This document shows, piece after piece, positions 25,185 to 34,390 of a stretch of DNA of 44,579 nt; position 1 is the stretch's first letter, and every line of letters starts with the position of its first letter. Source of the stretch: RUG11462 sp045649405 (GTDB taxonomy: Bacteria; Bacillota; Clostridia; Oscillospirales; Acutalibacteraceae); NCBI GenBank assembly GCA_045649405.1, contig JAZRPW010000039.1, positions 1 to 44,579 on the forward strand, in the 5' to 3' direction. The position numbers were made by a program, and so were the translations under genes. A model generated the notes under the pieces. The model worked only from the letters and a program-made list of their open reading frames with translations, was not told the origin of the DNA and made no database searches.

Positions 25185-26660
25185 TTATAAAATAATGCAA
25201 ATTAGTCCACTGCAACCTTCGTTAATTAATCTTTCAAGTGTTTGTGAAAGTCTAAGTCTTGCTTCGTCAGGTAATCTTGAAAGTTTTGAGTGCAATCCTT
25301 CGTTTACAAGTTCATTTAAAGATTTGCCAAATATGTTTGAATCCCAAATTTTCAATGGGTCTTCGTCAAACTCGCTCATTAATGACATAACTAAATCTTC
25401 TGATTGTTTTTCGCTTCCAACAATAGGACTGACTTCGGTTGATATGTTCGCTTTCATTAAATGAATTGATGGTGCGCTTGCCTTGAGTCTAACACCATAT
25501 CTGCCACCTTGTTTCATAATTTCAGGTGCTTCTAGTTTTAATTCTTCAATTGTAGGCATAACAATACCATAACCTGTTGCTTCAACCTGCTCTAATGCGT
25601 CTTTAATGCGGTCATAATGAGATTTTGTCTCTGCAAGAGTACACATAATATCCATTAACTCTCTGTCGTTTTTTACGGCCATTCCTGATTTTTCAGATAT
25701 AACATTATAAAATAAATCGTCCTTTAAAGTTAATTTAAATTTAATGCTACCATTACCGAGGTCAATATCTATCAAATTGGCATTGTCGATTAAATCACAT
25801 TCGCATACTTTTTCATTGATATAATTATAATCATCAATCTTTTTGATTTTTGCTGAACTTTCAGAAATGATTGAGTAAATTGATGATTTGATTTTATCAT
25901 CTTTTGATAAAGAGTTAATCCATTTTGGCATATCAAAATTAATTTCTTTAACAGGGAAGCAAAACAAGATTTTAGAAATAATTTCTTTGATTTTGTCTTC
26001 GTTTAAATCAAGGCAATTAATCGGCATAACTGGTACTTGATATTTTTCAGACAATTTTTTACACATTTCTTTTGCTTGCTCTGTATTTGGGTTCAAGCAG
26101 TTCATTACAACAATAAATGGCTTGTTAATTGCTTTTAATTCTTCAATAACCTTTTCTTCGGCTTCTACATATTCATCTCTGTCTATGTCACTTATCGAAC
26201 CATCTGTTGTGACAACAAGTCCAATTGTTGAGTGTTCGGTGATGACCTTTTTTGTTCCAATCTCTGCTGCCATATTAAATGGTATTGGCTCGTTGTACCA
26301 AGGAGTCATAACCATTCTTGGCATATCTTCTTCGATATAACCAATTGCACTTGGAACAATATAACCTACACAATCTATTAGTCTTACATTAAAATTTGCT
26401 TTGTTTTCAAGATGAATATTAATTGCCTCTTCTGGAATGAATTTAGGTTCTGTTGTCATAATTGTTCTTCCTGCGGCAGACTGTGGCAATTCATCATTTG
26501 CACGTTCTCTTAAATAGTCATCTTGAATATTTGGTAAAACCAAATTGTCCATAAACCTTTTTATAAATGTTGATTTGCCAGAACGAACAGGCCCAACAAC
26601 GCCAATATAAATATCTCCACCAGTTCTTGTTGCAATGTCTTTGTAAATATTATTCTGCAT
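25185..26660 (-). CDS. spoIVA: Stage IV sporulation protein A
   Basis: 491 residues, same size as Bacillus SpoIVA (492). ATG 26660 is chosen for its GGAGG site (26669-26673). Walker A GPVRSGKS is at residues 23-30, followed by the TRAFAC-type core (MTTEPKF, LIDCVGY) and the long middle and C-terminal domains; the end GLICIIL matches the family C-terminus. SpoIVA is a self-assembling ATPase that forms the basement layer of the spore coat on the forespore surface. It marks the organism as a spore former (or recent descendant). It is expressed separately from the small upstream gene, with a terminator between. Confidence 0.97.
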   Translation of the reverse strand: MQNNIYKDIATRTGGDIYIGVVGPVRSGKSTFIKRFMDNLVLPNIQDDYLRERANDELPQSAAGRTIMTTEPKFIPEEAINIHLENKANFNVRLIDCVGYIVPSAIGYIEEDMPRMVMTPWYNEPIPFNMAAEIGTKKVITEHSTIGLVVTTDGSISDIDRDEYVEAEEKVIEELKAINKPFIVVMNCLNPNTEQAKEMCKKLSEKYQVPVMPINCLDLNEDKIKEIISKILFCFPVKEINFDMPKWINSLSKDDKIKSSIYSIISESSAKIKKIDDYNYINEKVCECDLIDNANLIDIDLGNGSIKFKLTLKDDLFYNVISEKSGMAVKNDRELMDIMCTLAETKSHYDRIKDALEQVEATGYGIVMPTIEELKLEAPEIMKQGGRYGVRLKASAPSIHLMKANISTEVSPIVGSEKQSEDLVMSLMSEFDEDPLKIWDSNIFGKSLNELVNEGLHSKLSRLPDEARLRLSQTLERLINEGCSGLICIIL

Positions 26661-26727
26661 AAATTTTACCTCCGCATAAAATTTTATCATTTAAAGTTAT
26701 GCGAAAAAGTTTTTGTTTATGACAAGC

Positions 26728-26752
26728 AAAAAGGCGGTGTAAAACCGCCTTA
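26728..26752 (-). terminator. Terminator after the Cys/Asn/Gly peptide gene
   Basis: On the minus strand, AAGGCGGT/ACCGCCTT with a short TTT-rich loop followed by TTTTT, 15 bases after the peptide stop and 68 bases before spoIVA. Confidence 0.85.
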
Positions 26753-26767
26753 ACTTAAAAAGAATAA

Positions 26768-26881
26768 CTAACAGTTGCCACAACCGCAACCATTATTATT
26801 GTTACCACAGCATACGAAGAGGATGATAAGAATGATAATCCATTCGCAGCAGCCATTGTTGCCAAAATTAAAACAGCCCAT
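26768..26881 (-). CDS. 37-aa Cys/Gly/Asn-rich membrane peptide, YjcZ-like
   Basis: 37 residues: MGCFNFGNNGCCEW, a hydrophobic core IIILIILFV, then CCGNNNNGCGCGNC. AGGAGG (26892-26897) lies ten bases upstream of the ATG. The layout (Gly/Cys-rich ends around a hydrophobic stretch) resembles the short YjcZ-type sporulation proteins of Bacilli and Clostridia. A CATAAGATA sequence (26921-26913, minus strand), similar to sporulation sigma -10 elements, lies upstream. Placement directly ahead of spoIVA supports a spore-related role, which is inference. Confidence 0.7.
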   Translation of the reverse strand: MGCFNFGNNGCCEWIIILIILFVCCGNNNNGCGCGNC

Positions 26882-26977
26882 GAGTTGTTTGCCTCCTTTC
26901 TGCCTTCACTAATATCTTATGAAAAGGGGAAAGTTTTGCTACAAATATGAATAAATTTAAAATATTTTAAAAAAATA

Positions 26978-27006
26978 TTGACTTTTTCTGACCTTTAGGT
27001 TATGAT
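26978..27006 (+). promoter_or_regulatory. Promoter of ctsR-mcsA-mcsB-clpC
   Basis: TTGACT (26978-26983), 17 bases, TATGAT (27001-27006). The CtsR operator starts two bases after the -10. Confidence 0.75.
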
Positions 27007-27008
27007 AA

Positions 27009-27025
27009 GGTCAAAGAAAGTCAAA
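27009..27025 (+). promoter_or_regulatory. CtsR operator
   Basis: GGTCAAA-GAA-AGTCAAA matches the CtsR heptad repeat consensus (RGTCAAA-NAN-RGTCAAA) exactly and lies between the -10 and the ctsR start, where bound repressor would block initiation. Confidence 0.92.
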
Positions 27026-27039
27026 GAGAGGTTTTTGTT

Positions 27040-27492
27040 ATGAGATTAAGTGATTTAATTAGTCAAGCAATTCTTGATATGATGGCAGAGTCAGAATCGG
27101 GTGCTGCAGAAATTAAAAGAAATGAATTTGCAAACAGCGTTGGTTGTGTTCCAAGCCAAATCAATTATGTTTTATCATCACGCTTTACACCTGAAAATGG
27201 TTTTATTGTTGAAAGCCGTAGAGGTGGTGGCGGTTATATCAAAATCACAAGAATTAATCTTGACCGCTCTGGCACAATAATGCATATTGTTAATTCAATT
27301 GGAAATGAAATTAGTTTTAATAGTGCAAGAATTATTCTTGAACATCTATTTGAACAAAGAATTATAACACCTGAACAAAATGCTTTGTTATTTACCGCAA
27401 TTTCCGACAAATGTTATATGGACATTCCACCTATAATTAGAAATGATTTAAGAGCGGCTTTGTTTAAGAATATGTTGGTTGCTTGTATTTAA
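27040..27492 (+). CDS. ctsR: Class III heat-shock repressor CtsR
   Basis: 150 residues. The N-terminal winged helix includes CVPSQINYVLSSRFT and the wing ESRRGGGGYI, the DNA-contacting and heat-sensing glycine loop of CtsR; the C-terminal dimer domain follows. It represses its own operon through the box upstream; heat or protein stress releases it, with McsB/ClpCP helping inactivation. First gene of a complete ctsR-mcsA-mcsB-clpC operon. Confidence 0.97.
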   Translation: MRLSDLISQAILDMMAESESGAAEIKRNEFANSVGCVPSQINYVLSSRFTPENGFIVESRRGGGGYIKITRINLDRSGTIMHIVNSIGNEISFNSARIILEHLFEQRIITPEQNALLFTAISDKCYMDIPPIIRNDLRAALFKNMLVACI

Positions 27493-27503
27493 GGAGATAA
27501 ATT

Positions 27504-27974
27504 ATGTTTTGTGAAAATTGTGGGGTAAATGCAGCTACAACCCATATTAAAAAGACAGTTAATGGTGTTACTAAAGAATATTTTTTGTGCCAGGAATGCG
27601 CTAACAAATTGGGTTTGAACTCGTTTAATTTTTTTGATAATAATTATTTTGATTTATTTTTTAAAGAACCTAGTGTTACAAAGAAAAAGACTTGTGAAGG
27701 ATGCAAATCAACATATGAAGATATTTTAAAGTCAGGCAAAATGGGTTGCACAAAATGTTATGAAACGTTTAAAGAGGAATTAACACCTTCATTAATGAAA
27801 ATGCAAAAAAGTATTGAGCATATTGGAAACAGACCGAAACAGCAAGTTGAAATTGTTGATGAAGTCAAAAATCTCGAAGATGAATTAAAGCAAGCAATTT
27901 TGAATGAAGAATATGAAAAAGCCGCTGAATTGAGAGATATTATTAGATCACAAAGGGGAGAGTCAAATGGATAA
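27504..27974 (+). CDS. mcsA: McsA, activator of arginine kinase McsB
   Basis: 156 residues. Two zinc-binding pairs in the first half (CENC/CQEC, then CEGC/CTKC) and a C-terminal UVR motif (LEDELKQAILNEEYEKAAELRD), the McsA layout. It stimulates McsB kinase and links it to ClpC. Its last eight bases overlap mcsB. Confidence 0.95.
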   Translation: MFCENCGVNAATTHIKKTVNGVTKEYFLCQECANKLGLNSFNFFDNNYFDLFFKEPSVTKKKTCEGCKSTYEDILKSGKMGCTKCYETFKEELTPSLMKMQKSIEHIGNRPKQQVEIVDEVKNLEDELKQAILNEEYEKAAELRDIIRSQRGESNG

Positions 27975-28980
27975 ATGGCATTTAAAATCCGGCAAAGATT
28001 TTGATATTGTTTTTAGTTCAAGAATTAGAATTGCAAGAAATTTGACTGATTTTCCTTTTCCAAATAAAATGACAGATGAGCAAAAATTTGAAGTTATTCA
28101 AAAGATTTCTGATTGTATTTTTAAATCTAATTTGAGAAGTGAATATTCGTTTGTTGATGTAAACAGATTAAATGAATATGAACTTTTTGCTCTTGCTCAC
28201 AAGCATTTAATTAGCCCTGAATTTGCTAAAAATCCAAAGGGTAGAGCTTTGATTTTAAAACACGATGAGTCTGTTAGCATTATGATAAATGAAGAAGACC
28301 ACATTAGAATTCAATCAATGTGTACTGGACTTGAATTAGAAAACAGTTATAAAGAAGCTTTGAAAATTGAACAATTGTTGGCTGAACGTTTAAATTTTGC
28401 TTTTGATAAAAAATTTGGCTTTTTAACTGAATGTCCTTCTAATTTAGGTACAGGAATTCGAGCTTCTGCAATGGTACATTTGCCAGCGCTTGAAGGAATG
28501 GGCGCGTTAGAAAATATTTTTAATTCTGCAAGTAAAATGGGTTTAGCCATCAGAGGAACTTTTGGCGAAGGTACAAAGGCTAAAAGTTCAATGTATCAAA
28601 TTTCAAACCAAGTTACTTTAGGTGTTAGTGAAAAAGAAATTATAGAATCTGTTGAAAATACAATTAACAGACTTGTTTTAAATGAAAAAGAAGCAAGAAA
28701 CTCTTTTGAAGATGATTATGTTAAAGATTCATCATCTAGAGCATTAGGTACTTTGAAATATGCTTGTTTATTGAGTTCTGATGAACTTTATGAATTGCTT
28801 TCAAAAATAAGATTTGGCGTTTCTAAAAATGTTTTAGATATTCCAGTTGCTGTATTAAACGATATAAATTTGAATAATTCTGGTGCTGGAATTTGTTCTT
28901 TGCATAACAAAGAATTAGATGCAAAGCAACGAGATGAATTTAGAGCAAAAAATGTTAAAAAACTTTTAGAGAATTGGTGA
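27967..28980 (+). CDS. mcsB: Protein arginine kinase McsB
   Basis: 337 residues. Phosphagen-kinase fold: SSRIRIARNL at the start, the catalytic-type LTECPSNLGTGIRAS (Cys156), and the arginine/phosphate-binding RGTFGEG. The C-terminal part is slightly shorter than the 363-residue Bacillus protein. McsB phosphorylates arginine on misfolded proteins, which marks them for ClpCP. The start overlaps mcsA by eight bases, indicating coupling. Confidence 0.95.
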   Translation: MDKWHLKSGKDFDIVFSSRIRIARNLTDFPFPNKMTDEQKFEVIQKISDCIFKSNLRSEYSFVDVNRLNEYELFALAHKHLISPEFAKNPKGRALILKHDESVSIMINEEDHIRIQSMCTGLELENSYKEALKIEQLLAERLNFAFDKKFGFLTECPSNLGTGIRASAMVHLPALEGMGALENIFNSASKMGLAIRGTFGEGTKAKSSMYQISNQVTLGVSEKEIIESVENTINRLVLNEKEARNSFEDDYVKDSSSRALGTLKYACLLSSDELYELLSKIRFGVSKNVLDIPVAVLNDINLNNSGAGICSLHNKELDAKQRDEFRAKNVKKLLENW

Positions 28981-28984
28981 TGTT

Positions 28985-31420
28985 ATGTATAAATTTAGTG
29001 GTTTTACTGAGAAAGCAAACAATGCTTTAAATAAAAGTATTTCTGTTGCTGAAAATTTTGGCCACACTTATATTGGTAGTGAACATATATTAATTGGTCT
29101 TTTGTATGAGACCGACTCTGTTGCGTTTTCTGTTTTGCAAAACGCAAATGTTAATGCTCAAAAAATTGAACAAATGCTTGTTGAAATTGTTGGAAAAGGT
29201 CTTAAATCTCGCCTTTCGCCTGAAAATTTCACTCCGAGAGCAAAGCATATTCTTGAATTGTCGGTTGGTTGTGCAAGAAGTTTTGGCGTTCAAATTGTTG
29301 GCACAGAACATCTTTTATTAAGTATTTTAAACGAAGGCGAAAATTATGCTACTCGTTTTTTGAAAGAATTAGGTGTTGACAAGCGTGCTATTGAAATGGA
29401 ACTTATTTCTATTGGTGGCGGAATTGATGATGAAACTGATGTTGTAACAAAAGAAAAACAAAGTTCAAATTCATCAACCCCAACTCTTGATAAATTTGGC
29501 ACAGACCTTACAAAAGAAGCAAATGATAAAAAATTAGACCCAGTCATTGGTAGAACCGAAGAAATCGAGCGTGTTGTTCAAATTTTAACTCGTAGAACTA
29601 AAAATAATCCTTGTTTGATTGGTGAACCTGGTGTTGGTAAAACAGCAATCGCAGAAGGTCTTGCAATTAAAATTGCAGAAGGCGAAGTACCTGAACTATT
29701 GAAAGATAAAAGAGTTATCGCTCTTGATTTAACTAGTATGGTTGCTGGTACAAAATATCGTGGCGATTTTGAAGAAAGAATTACAAAAGCAGTTGAAGAA
29801 GTTAAAAACTCAACCGATGTAATTTTGTTCATTGATGAATTACACACTATTGTTGGTGCTGGTTCTGCTGAAGGCTCTACTGATGCGGCAAATATTTTAA
29901 AACCTTCTCTTGCTCGTGGTGAGTTTCAAATCATTGGAGCAACAACCTTGAACGAATATAGAAAATTCATTGAAAAAGATGCTGCCCTTGAGAGAAGATT
30001 TCAACCTGTAACAGTCGGAGAACCAAGCGAAGAAGAAACCGTTTTGATTTTAAAAGGACTTCGTGATAAATATGAAGCACATCACAAAGTTAAAATTACT
30101 GATGGTGCTTTAGAAGCGGCAGTTAATTTATCTTCTAGATATATTACTGACAGATTTTTGCCAGACAAAGCAATTGATTTAATTGATGAAGCAGCATCAA
30201 AGGTAAGACTTACAGCTTACACTGCTCCTGATGACATTAAAGTGATTGAAGAAAAGTTAAAAGAAATTGCGCTTGAAAAAGCATCTGCAGTTTCTTCTCA
30301 AGACTTTGAAAAAGCAGCAAAATTGCGTGATGATGAAAAAGAACTTCAAGAAAAACTTTTATCTTTGCGAGAAGAATGGAAAGAAAAAAATGCAAACATT
30401 TCAGAACAAGTAACAGAGAATGAAATTGCTGCTGTTGTTTCGAGTTGGACCGGTGTTCCTGTTGTAAAATTAACCGAAGAAGAAAGTGAAAAACTTCTAA
30501 ATATGGAGGAAGTTTTGCATGAAAGAATTGTTGGTCAAAACGAGGCGGTTTCTTCAGTTTCAAGGGCAATAAGAAGAGGCAGAGTGGGACTTAAAGACCC
30601 AAAAAGACCTACAGGCTCATTTATCTTTTTAGGTCCAACCGGTGTTGGTAAAACTGAACTTTGCAAAACACTTGCTGAAAGCGTTTTTGGCGATGAAAAA
30701 TCACTTATTCGCTTTGATATGTCTGAATATATGGAGAAGCACACCGTTTCAAGATTAGTTGGCTCTCCTCCTGGATATGTCGGCTATGATGAAGGTGGTC
30801 AGCTAACAGAGAAAATCAGAAGAAATCCATATTCAGTTGTGTTGTTTGATGAAATCGAAAAGGCACACCCTGATGTGTTTAATATTCTTTTGCAAATTCT
30901 TGATGATGGAATTTTAACTGACTCTCAAGGCAGAAAAGTCGATTTTAAAAATACAATTGTAATTATGACATCAAACATTGGCGCAAGATTAATTACTGAC
31001 AGAAAGTCTTTAGGATTTTCTGGTGGTGAATCAACTCTTGATGACAACGAAATTAAGTCTGATGTAATGGGCGAATTAAAACGACATTTTAAACCAGAAT
31101 TCCTTAACAGAGTTGATGATATCATTGTTTTCAAACAACTTAAAAAAGAAGATATTAAGGAAATTGCTAAAAGATTGCTTGATACACTTTCAAAAAGAGT
31201 GTTGGTAAAATATATAAAATTAACATTTACCGATGAAGCAATTTCAAAAATTGCAGATGAAGGGTTTGACCCGGTTTATGGTGCAAGACCACTTAAAAGA
31301 GCAATTCAATCTAAAATTGAAGACAAACTTTCTGAAGAATTGCTTGATTTAAAAATCAAAGAGGGTATGGCTATAGTTTGTGATTTCAAAGATGATGAAT
31401 TTGTTTTTGAAAAAGTATAA
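28985..31420 (+). CDS. clpC: ATP-dependent chaperone ClpC
   Basis: 811 residues. Clp N-terminal repeat domain (1-145, with FTEKANNALNKS and FTPRAKHILELS), AAA+ domain 1 with Walker A GEPGVGKT (213-220) and Walker B LFIDELHT, a middle UVR-type coiled coil (SQDFEKAAKLRD), AAA+ domain 2 with GPTGVGKT (550-557), and the C-terminal Clp D2 domain. It unfolds substrates for ClpP, including arginine-phosphorylated proteins produced by McsB. Ends at a strong terminator. Confidence 0.97.
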   Translation: MYKFSGFTEKANNALNKSISVAENFGHTYIGSEHILIGLLYETDSVAFSVLQNANVNAQKIEQMLVEIVGKGLKSRLSPENFTPRAKHILELSVGCARSFGVQIVGTEHLLLSILNEGENYATRFLKELGVDKRAIEMELISIGGGIDDETDVVTKEKQSSNSSTPTLDKFGTDLTKEANDKKLDPVIGRTEEIERVVQILTRRTKNNPCLIGEPGVGKTAIAEGLAIKIAEGEVPELLKDKRVIALDLTSMVAGTKYRGDFEERITKAVEEVKNSTDVILFIDELHTIVGAGSAEGSTDAANILKPSLARGEFQIIGATTLNEYRKFIEKDAALERRFQPVTVGEPSEEETVLILKGLRDKYEAHHKVKITDGALEAAVNLSSRYITDRFLPDKAIDLIDEAASKVRLTAYTAPDDIKVIEEKLKEIALEKASAVSSQDFEKAAKLRDDEKELQEKLLSLREEWKEKNANISEQVTENEIAAVVSSWTGVPVVKLTEEESEKLLNMEEVLHERIVGQNEAVSSVSRAIRRGRVGLKDPKRPTGSFIFLGPTGVGKTELCKTLAESVFGDEKSLIRFDMSEYMEKHTVSRLVGSPPGYVGYDEGGQLTEKIRRNPYSVVLFDEIEKAHPDVFNILLQILDDGILTDSQGRKVDFKNTIVIMTSNIGARLITDRKSLGFSGGESTLDDNEIKSDVMGELKRHFKPEFLNRVDDIIVFKQLKKEDIKEIAKRLLDTLSKRVLVKYIKLTFTDEAISKIADEGFDPVYGARPLKRAIQSKIEDKLSEELLDLKIKEGMAIVCDFKDDEFVFEKV

Positions 31421-31424
31421 CAAA

Positions 31425-31460
31425 AAAAGACTGTTTTAAGTTTTCTTAAAACAGTCTTTT
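31425..31460. terminator. Bidirectional terminator between clpC and uppP
   Basis: AAAAGACTGTTTTAAG/CTTAAAACAGTCTTTT, a perfect 16-bp repeat with a TTTT loop between convergent genes. Confidence 0.93.
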
Positions 31461-31466
31461 GCCTTT

Positions 31467-32321
31467 TTATTTTAAAACAGTATTAAATAAAACAAGAAGT
31501 ATTACACCAAGAACTATTCGATAATAACCAAAGATTTTGAAGTTGTGTTTCTTGATGAAATTCATTAAGAATTTAGCGCAGAATAATGATACAACAAATG
31601 CTGCTACCATACCGACTAACATTACAACGATTTCATTAATTGAGAAGTTGATGCCATTTTCAAGGAATAAATCCAAACACTTTAATGCAGATGTTCCAAC
31701 CATTGCTGGAATTGCTAAAAAGAATGAAAATTCTGCAGAAACAGTTCTTGAACAACAAAGAATCATTGCACCTAAGATTGTTGCACCTGAACGAGATGTG
31801 CCAGGAATAATTGATAGCACTTGAAAACAACCGATTAAAAATGCTGTTTTATATGAAAGGTCGTTTATGGTTTCGACTTTTGTCGTTAATTTGCCTTTTT
31901 CAAAAAGTGTTTCAATTAAGATAAACAACACACCATAAACAACAAGCATTATTGCAATTGAAACTGGTGTTTCAAGATATTCTTCGATAACATCATTGAA
32001 TAATAAGTAAGCTACTATTGCAGGTAGGCAAGCACAAATTACTTTGAACCATAAGTGCCATGTGTCTTTTCGTTCTTCATATAACTTTTTACGTGAAAAT
32101 GGATTAAGTCTTCTAAAAAATAAACATACAATTGCAAAAATTGCTGCAAGTTGAATTAGATATTCAAACATACCCATAAATTCATTTGTAACTGAATTTG
32201 AGAAAGGGAAGAAGTTTTCATATAAAATCAAATGTCCTGTGCTACTAATTGGTAGCCATTCGGTAATGCCTTCTACAATTGCGTAGAAAAGGGCGTTAAT
32301 TGCGTCTAAAATAATTGACAT
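31467..32321 (-). CDS. uppP: Undecaprenyl-diphosphatase
   Basis: 284 residues, polytopic membrane protein. EGITEWLPISSTGH at residues 17-30 and PGTSRSGATI near 170 are the BacA/UppP catalytic motifs. It recycles the lipid carrier for cell-wall synthesis and gives bacitracin tolerance. It is the last gene of the alr-ung-uppP unit, 11 bases after ung. Confidence 0.96.
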   Translation of the reverse strand: MSIILDAINALFYAIVEGITEWLPISSTGHLILYENFFPFSNSVTNEFMGMFEYLIQLAAIFAIVCLFFRRLNPFSRKKLYEERKDTWHLWFKVICACLPAIVAYLLFNDVIEEYLETPVSIAIMLVVYGVLFILIETLFEKGKLTTKVETINDLSYKTAFLIGCFQVLSIIPGTSRSGATILGAMILCCSRTVSAEFSFFLAIPAMVGTSALKCLDLFLENGINFSINEIVVMLVGMVAAFVVSLFCAKFLMNFIKKHNFKIFGYYRIVLGVILLVLFNTVLK

Positions 32322-32332
32322 AGTTTTCTCCT

Positions 32333-33001
32333 TTAAAGTTGCCAGTCGATTGGTGTTTGACCGGTTTTTGCTAAAAATTCATTGGTTTTAGAAAAATGTT
32401 TACAACCGAAAAATCCATTATACGCTGAAAGTGGACTTGGATGCGCAGACTCTAAAATCAAATGATTTTTGTTGGTAATAAGCGCTTTTTTGGCCCTTGC
32501 ATTTGCGCCCCACAAAATGAAAACAATTGGTTTTTCGCGTTTGTTCAAAAGTTCAATTGTTTTGTCAGTCAATTTTTCCCAACCAACACCTTTGTGTGAA
32601 TTTGGCAGGCCTTCTCTTACTGTTAAAACGGCATTTAAAAGTAAAACACCTTGCTTTGACCACTTTGTAAGGTCACCAGTATCAAAAGGTTGCTCAATGC
32701 CTAAATCATCACGCTGTTCTTTATAAATGTTTATGAGTGATGGTGGTGGCTTAATACCTTGTTTTACTGAAAAACAAAGACCGTGTGCCTGACCAAACCC
32801 GTGATATGGGTCTTGTCCGATAATTACCGCTTTTACATCTTCGTAGTCAGTAAGTTTAAATGCATTGAATATATCGTTCATTGGTGGATAAATTGTTTGA
32901 GTAAAATATTCTTTTTTAAGAAACTCACGAAGCGATAGGTAATATTCTGATTGGAATTCATCTTTCAAAATCAAATCCCAATTATTATTTAAACAAACCA
33001 T
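32333..33001 (-). CDS. ung: Uracil-DNA glycosylase
   Basis: 222 residues, family 1 UDG. The water-activating loop GQDPYHG starts at residue 62 (Asp64), followed by the uracil-binding region, and the HPSPLSAYNGFFG leucine loop lies near the C-terminus. It removes uracil from DNA at the start of base-excision repair. Two bases separate it from the alr stop. Confidence 0.97.
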   Translation of the reverse strand: MVCLNNNWDLILKDEFQSEYYLSLREFLKKEYFTQTIYPPMNDIFNAFKLTDYEDVKAVIIGQDPYHGFGQAHGLCFSVKQGIKPPPSLINIYKEQRDDLGIEQPFDTGDLTKWSKQGVLLLNAVLTVREGLPNSHKGVGWEKLTDKTIELLNKREKPIVFILWGANARAKKALITNKNHLILESAHPSPLSAYNGFFGCKHFSKTNEFLAKTGQTPIDWQL

Positions 33002-33003
33002 AA

Positions 33004-34170
33004 TTAATCCTTTTGATTGTAAATGAAGTTTACAACGCCAACTTCTTTGCCGTTTTCAAAATAAACTCTTGGAACTCTTTTTCCAACAAGACAAACTGTT
33101 TCATAGTTAATTGTGTTGCAAAGTTTAGAGTAATCGTCAATAGTTAAGTCTTTATCTCCAAACAATATCACTTCATTACCAACTTGTATATTGTCAATAT
33201 CTGTTACATCAACCATCATTTGGTCCATACAAACTCTACCAATGATGTTTGCTTTTTTGCCATTAATTACAACATAACCTTTGTTCGATAAACTTCTTGA
33301 ATAACCATCAGCATAACCAACAGGGATTGTTGCAATTTTAGTTTCTTTATCAGTTATAAATGTTTTGCCATAAGAAACAGAAGTTCCTTTTTTAACTGTT
33401 TTGATCATTGAAACTACAGATTTTAAAGTGAAACTTGGCTTTAAATCAAACTCGTTAAAATGTGATGAAGGTTTCAAACCATAAAGAATAATGCCAGGTC
33501 TAACCATATCTAAATGCAAATCTGTATGTTTGAGAGTTGCTGCAGAGTTTGAACAATGTTTAAACTCAAATTCAATGCCTTGATTTTTCAGTTCATCAAT
33601 ACATTTAACAAACAAGTCATATTGATTTTTTGTGTAGTGGCCGTTTTCGTCATTATCAAAATCAGCAGTTGCAAAATGAGTAAAAATGCCTTCTGCATAA
33701 AAATTGTCGTTATCTAAAATTGACTTAATAACATCAACGTCATAGGCATTAAATCCAAGACGTCCCATACCTGTATCAATTTTTATATGTACCTTTAATT
33801 TGACATTTTCATATTTAGCACAATCTAATAATGCATTAGCATAATTTTCATCAAAAACAGTTTGTGATAAATTGTTTTCTGATAAAACTTTTGTTAAATG
33901 TGGTGGTGTAAACCCCAAAATCAAAATTGGTTTTTCAATACCAAATTGACGAAGTTGCAAAGCTTCTTCAATGTTTGAAACTGCAAACCAGTCTGTTGAA
34001 AGTTCTTCGAGTTTTTTTGAAATCATTTTAGAACCATGACCGTAAGCATCGGCTTTAACAACAGACATGATTTTTGTGTCGTTACCTAAACTTCTTTGTA
34101 TTAAATTGAAATTATGCTCAATGTTGTCTAAATTGATTTCTGCCCAAGTACGAGTTAAAAAAAGCGACAT
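33004..34170 (-). CDS. alr: Alanine racemase
   Basis: 388 residues from ATG 34170; a GTG at 34182 is possible, but GGGTG upstream suits the ATG. The PLP lysine is Lys39 in VVKADAYGHG; the second-base tyrosine lies in the SYGKTF region and the RVCMDQMMVDVTDI block completes the C-terminal domain. It produces D-alanine for peptidoglycan. It leads the alr-ung-uppP operon, which pairs two cell-wall genes with a repair gene. Confidence 0.96.
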   Translation of the reverse strand: MSLFLTRTWAEINLDNIEHNFNLIQRSLGNDTKIMSVVKADAYGHGSKMISKKLEELSTDWFAVSNIEEALQLRQFGIEKPILILGFTPPHLTKVLSENNLSQTVFDENYANALLDCAKYENVKLKVHIKIDTGMGRLGFNAYDVDVIKSILDNDNFYAEGIFTHFATADFDNDENGHYTKNQYDLFVKCIDELKNQGIEFEFKHCSNSAATLKHTDLHLDMVRPGIILYGLKPSSHFNEFDLKPSFTLKSVVSMIKTVKKGTSVSYGKTFITDKETKIATIPVGYADGYSRSLSNKGYVVINGKKANIIGRVCMDQMMVDVTDIDNIQVGNEVILFGDKDLTIDDYSKLCNTINYETVCLVGKRVPRVYFENGKEVGVVNFIYNQKD

Positions 34171-34200
34171 AATTGCACCCACTTATAAATAATTGTTAAT

Positions 34201-34229
34201 ATTATATAATAAAATTTTCTTTAAGTCAA
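34201..34229 (-). promoter_or_regulatory. Promoter of alr-ung-uppP
   Basis: On the minus strand, TTGACT (34229-34224), 17 bases, and a perfect TATAAT (34206-34201), about 31 bases before the alr start. Confidence 0.75.
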
Positions 34230-34288
34230 GGCATACACAAACCTTAAAAACATATAATAATATATACTTGTTTTAAGGAGATGAGAAC

Positions 34289-34390
34289 ATGAATGATAAA
34301 AATGTAAAACCTGAAAACGAAGAGTTTGTAGGGGATAATGAAGATTACATTTTTTTAGAATCTGATAACAAACCACATTCAGAACGTTGA
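34289..34390 (+). CDS. 33-aa acidic peptide gene
   Basis: A 33-codon frame with AAGGAG (34275-34280) eight bases before ATG and a TATAAT (34253-34258) upstream. The product starts MNDKNVKPENEEFVGDNEDY and ends with IFLESDNK and PHSER; it is highly acidic and lacks Cys and membrane segments. The stop codon abuts that of the convergent U32 gene exactly, so no base is left between them. No family recognised. It could be a chance frame, but the ribosome site is strong. Confidence 0.5.
   Translation: MNDKNVKPENEEFVGDNEDYIFLESDNKPHSER

Noticed and set aside
26913..26945. Complete sigma-E/sigma-K promoter upstream of the 37-aa peptide
   Set aside because: Only the -10-like CATAAGATA is convincing; no -35 match at the right distance, so not listed as a promoter.
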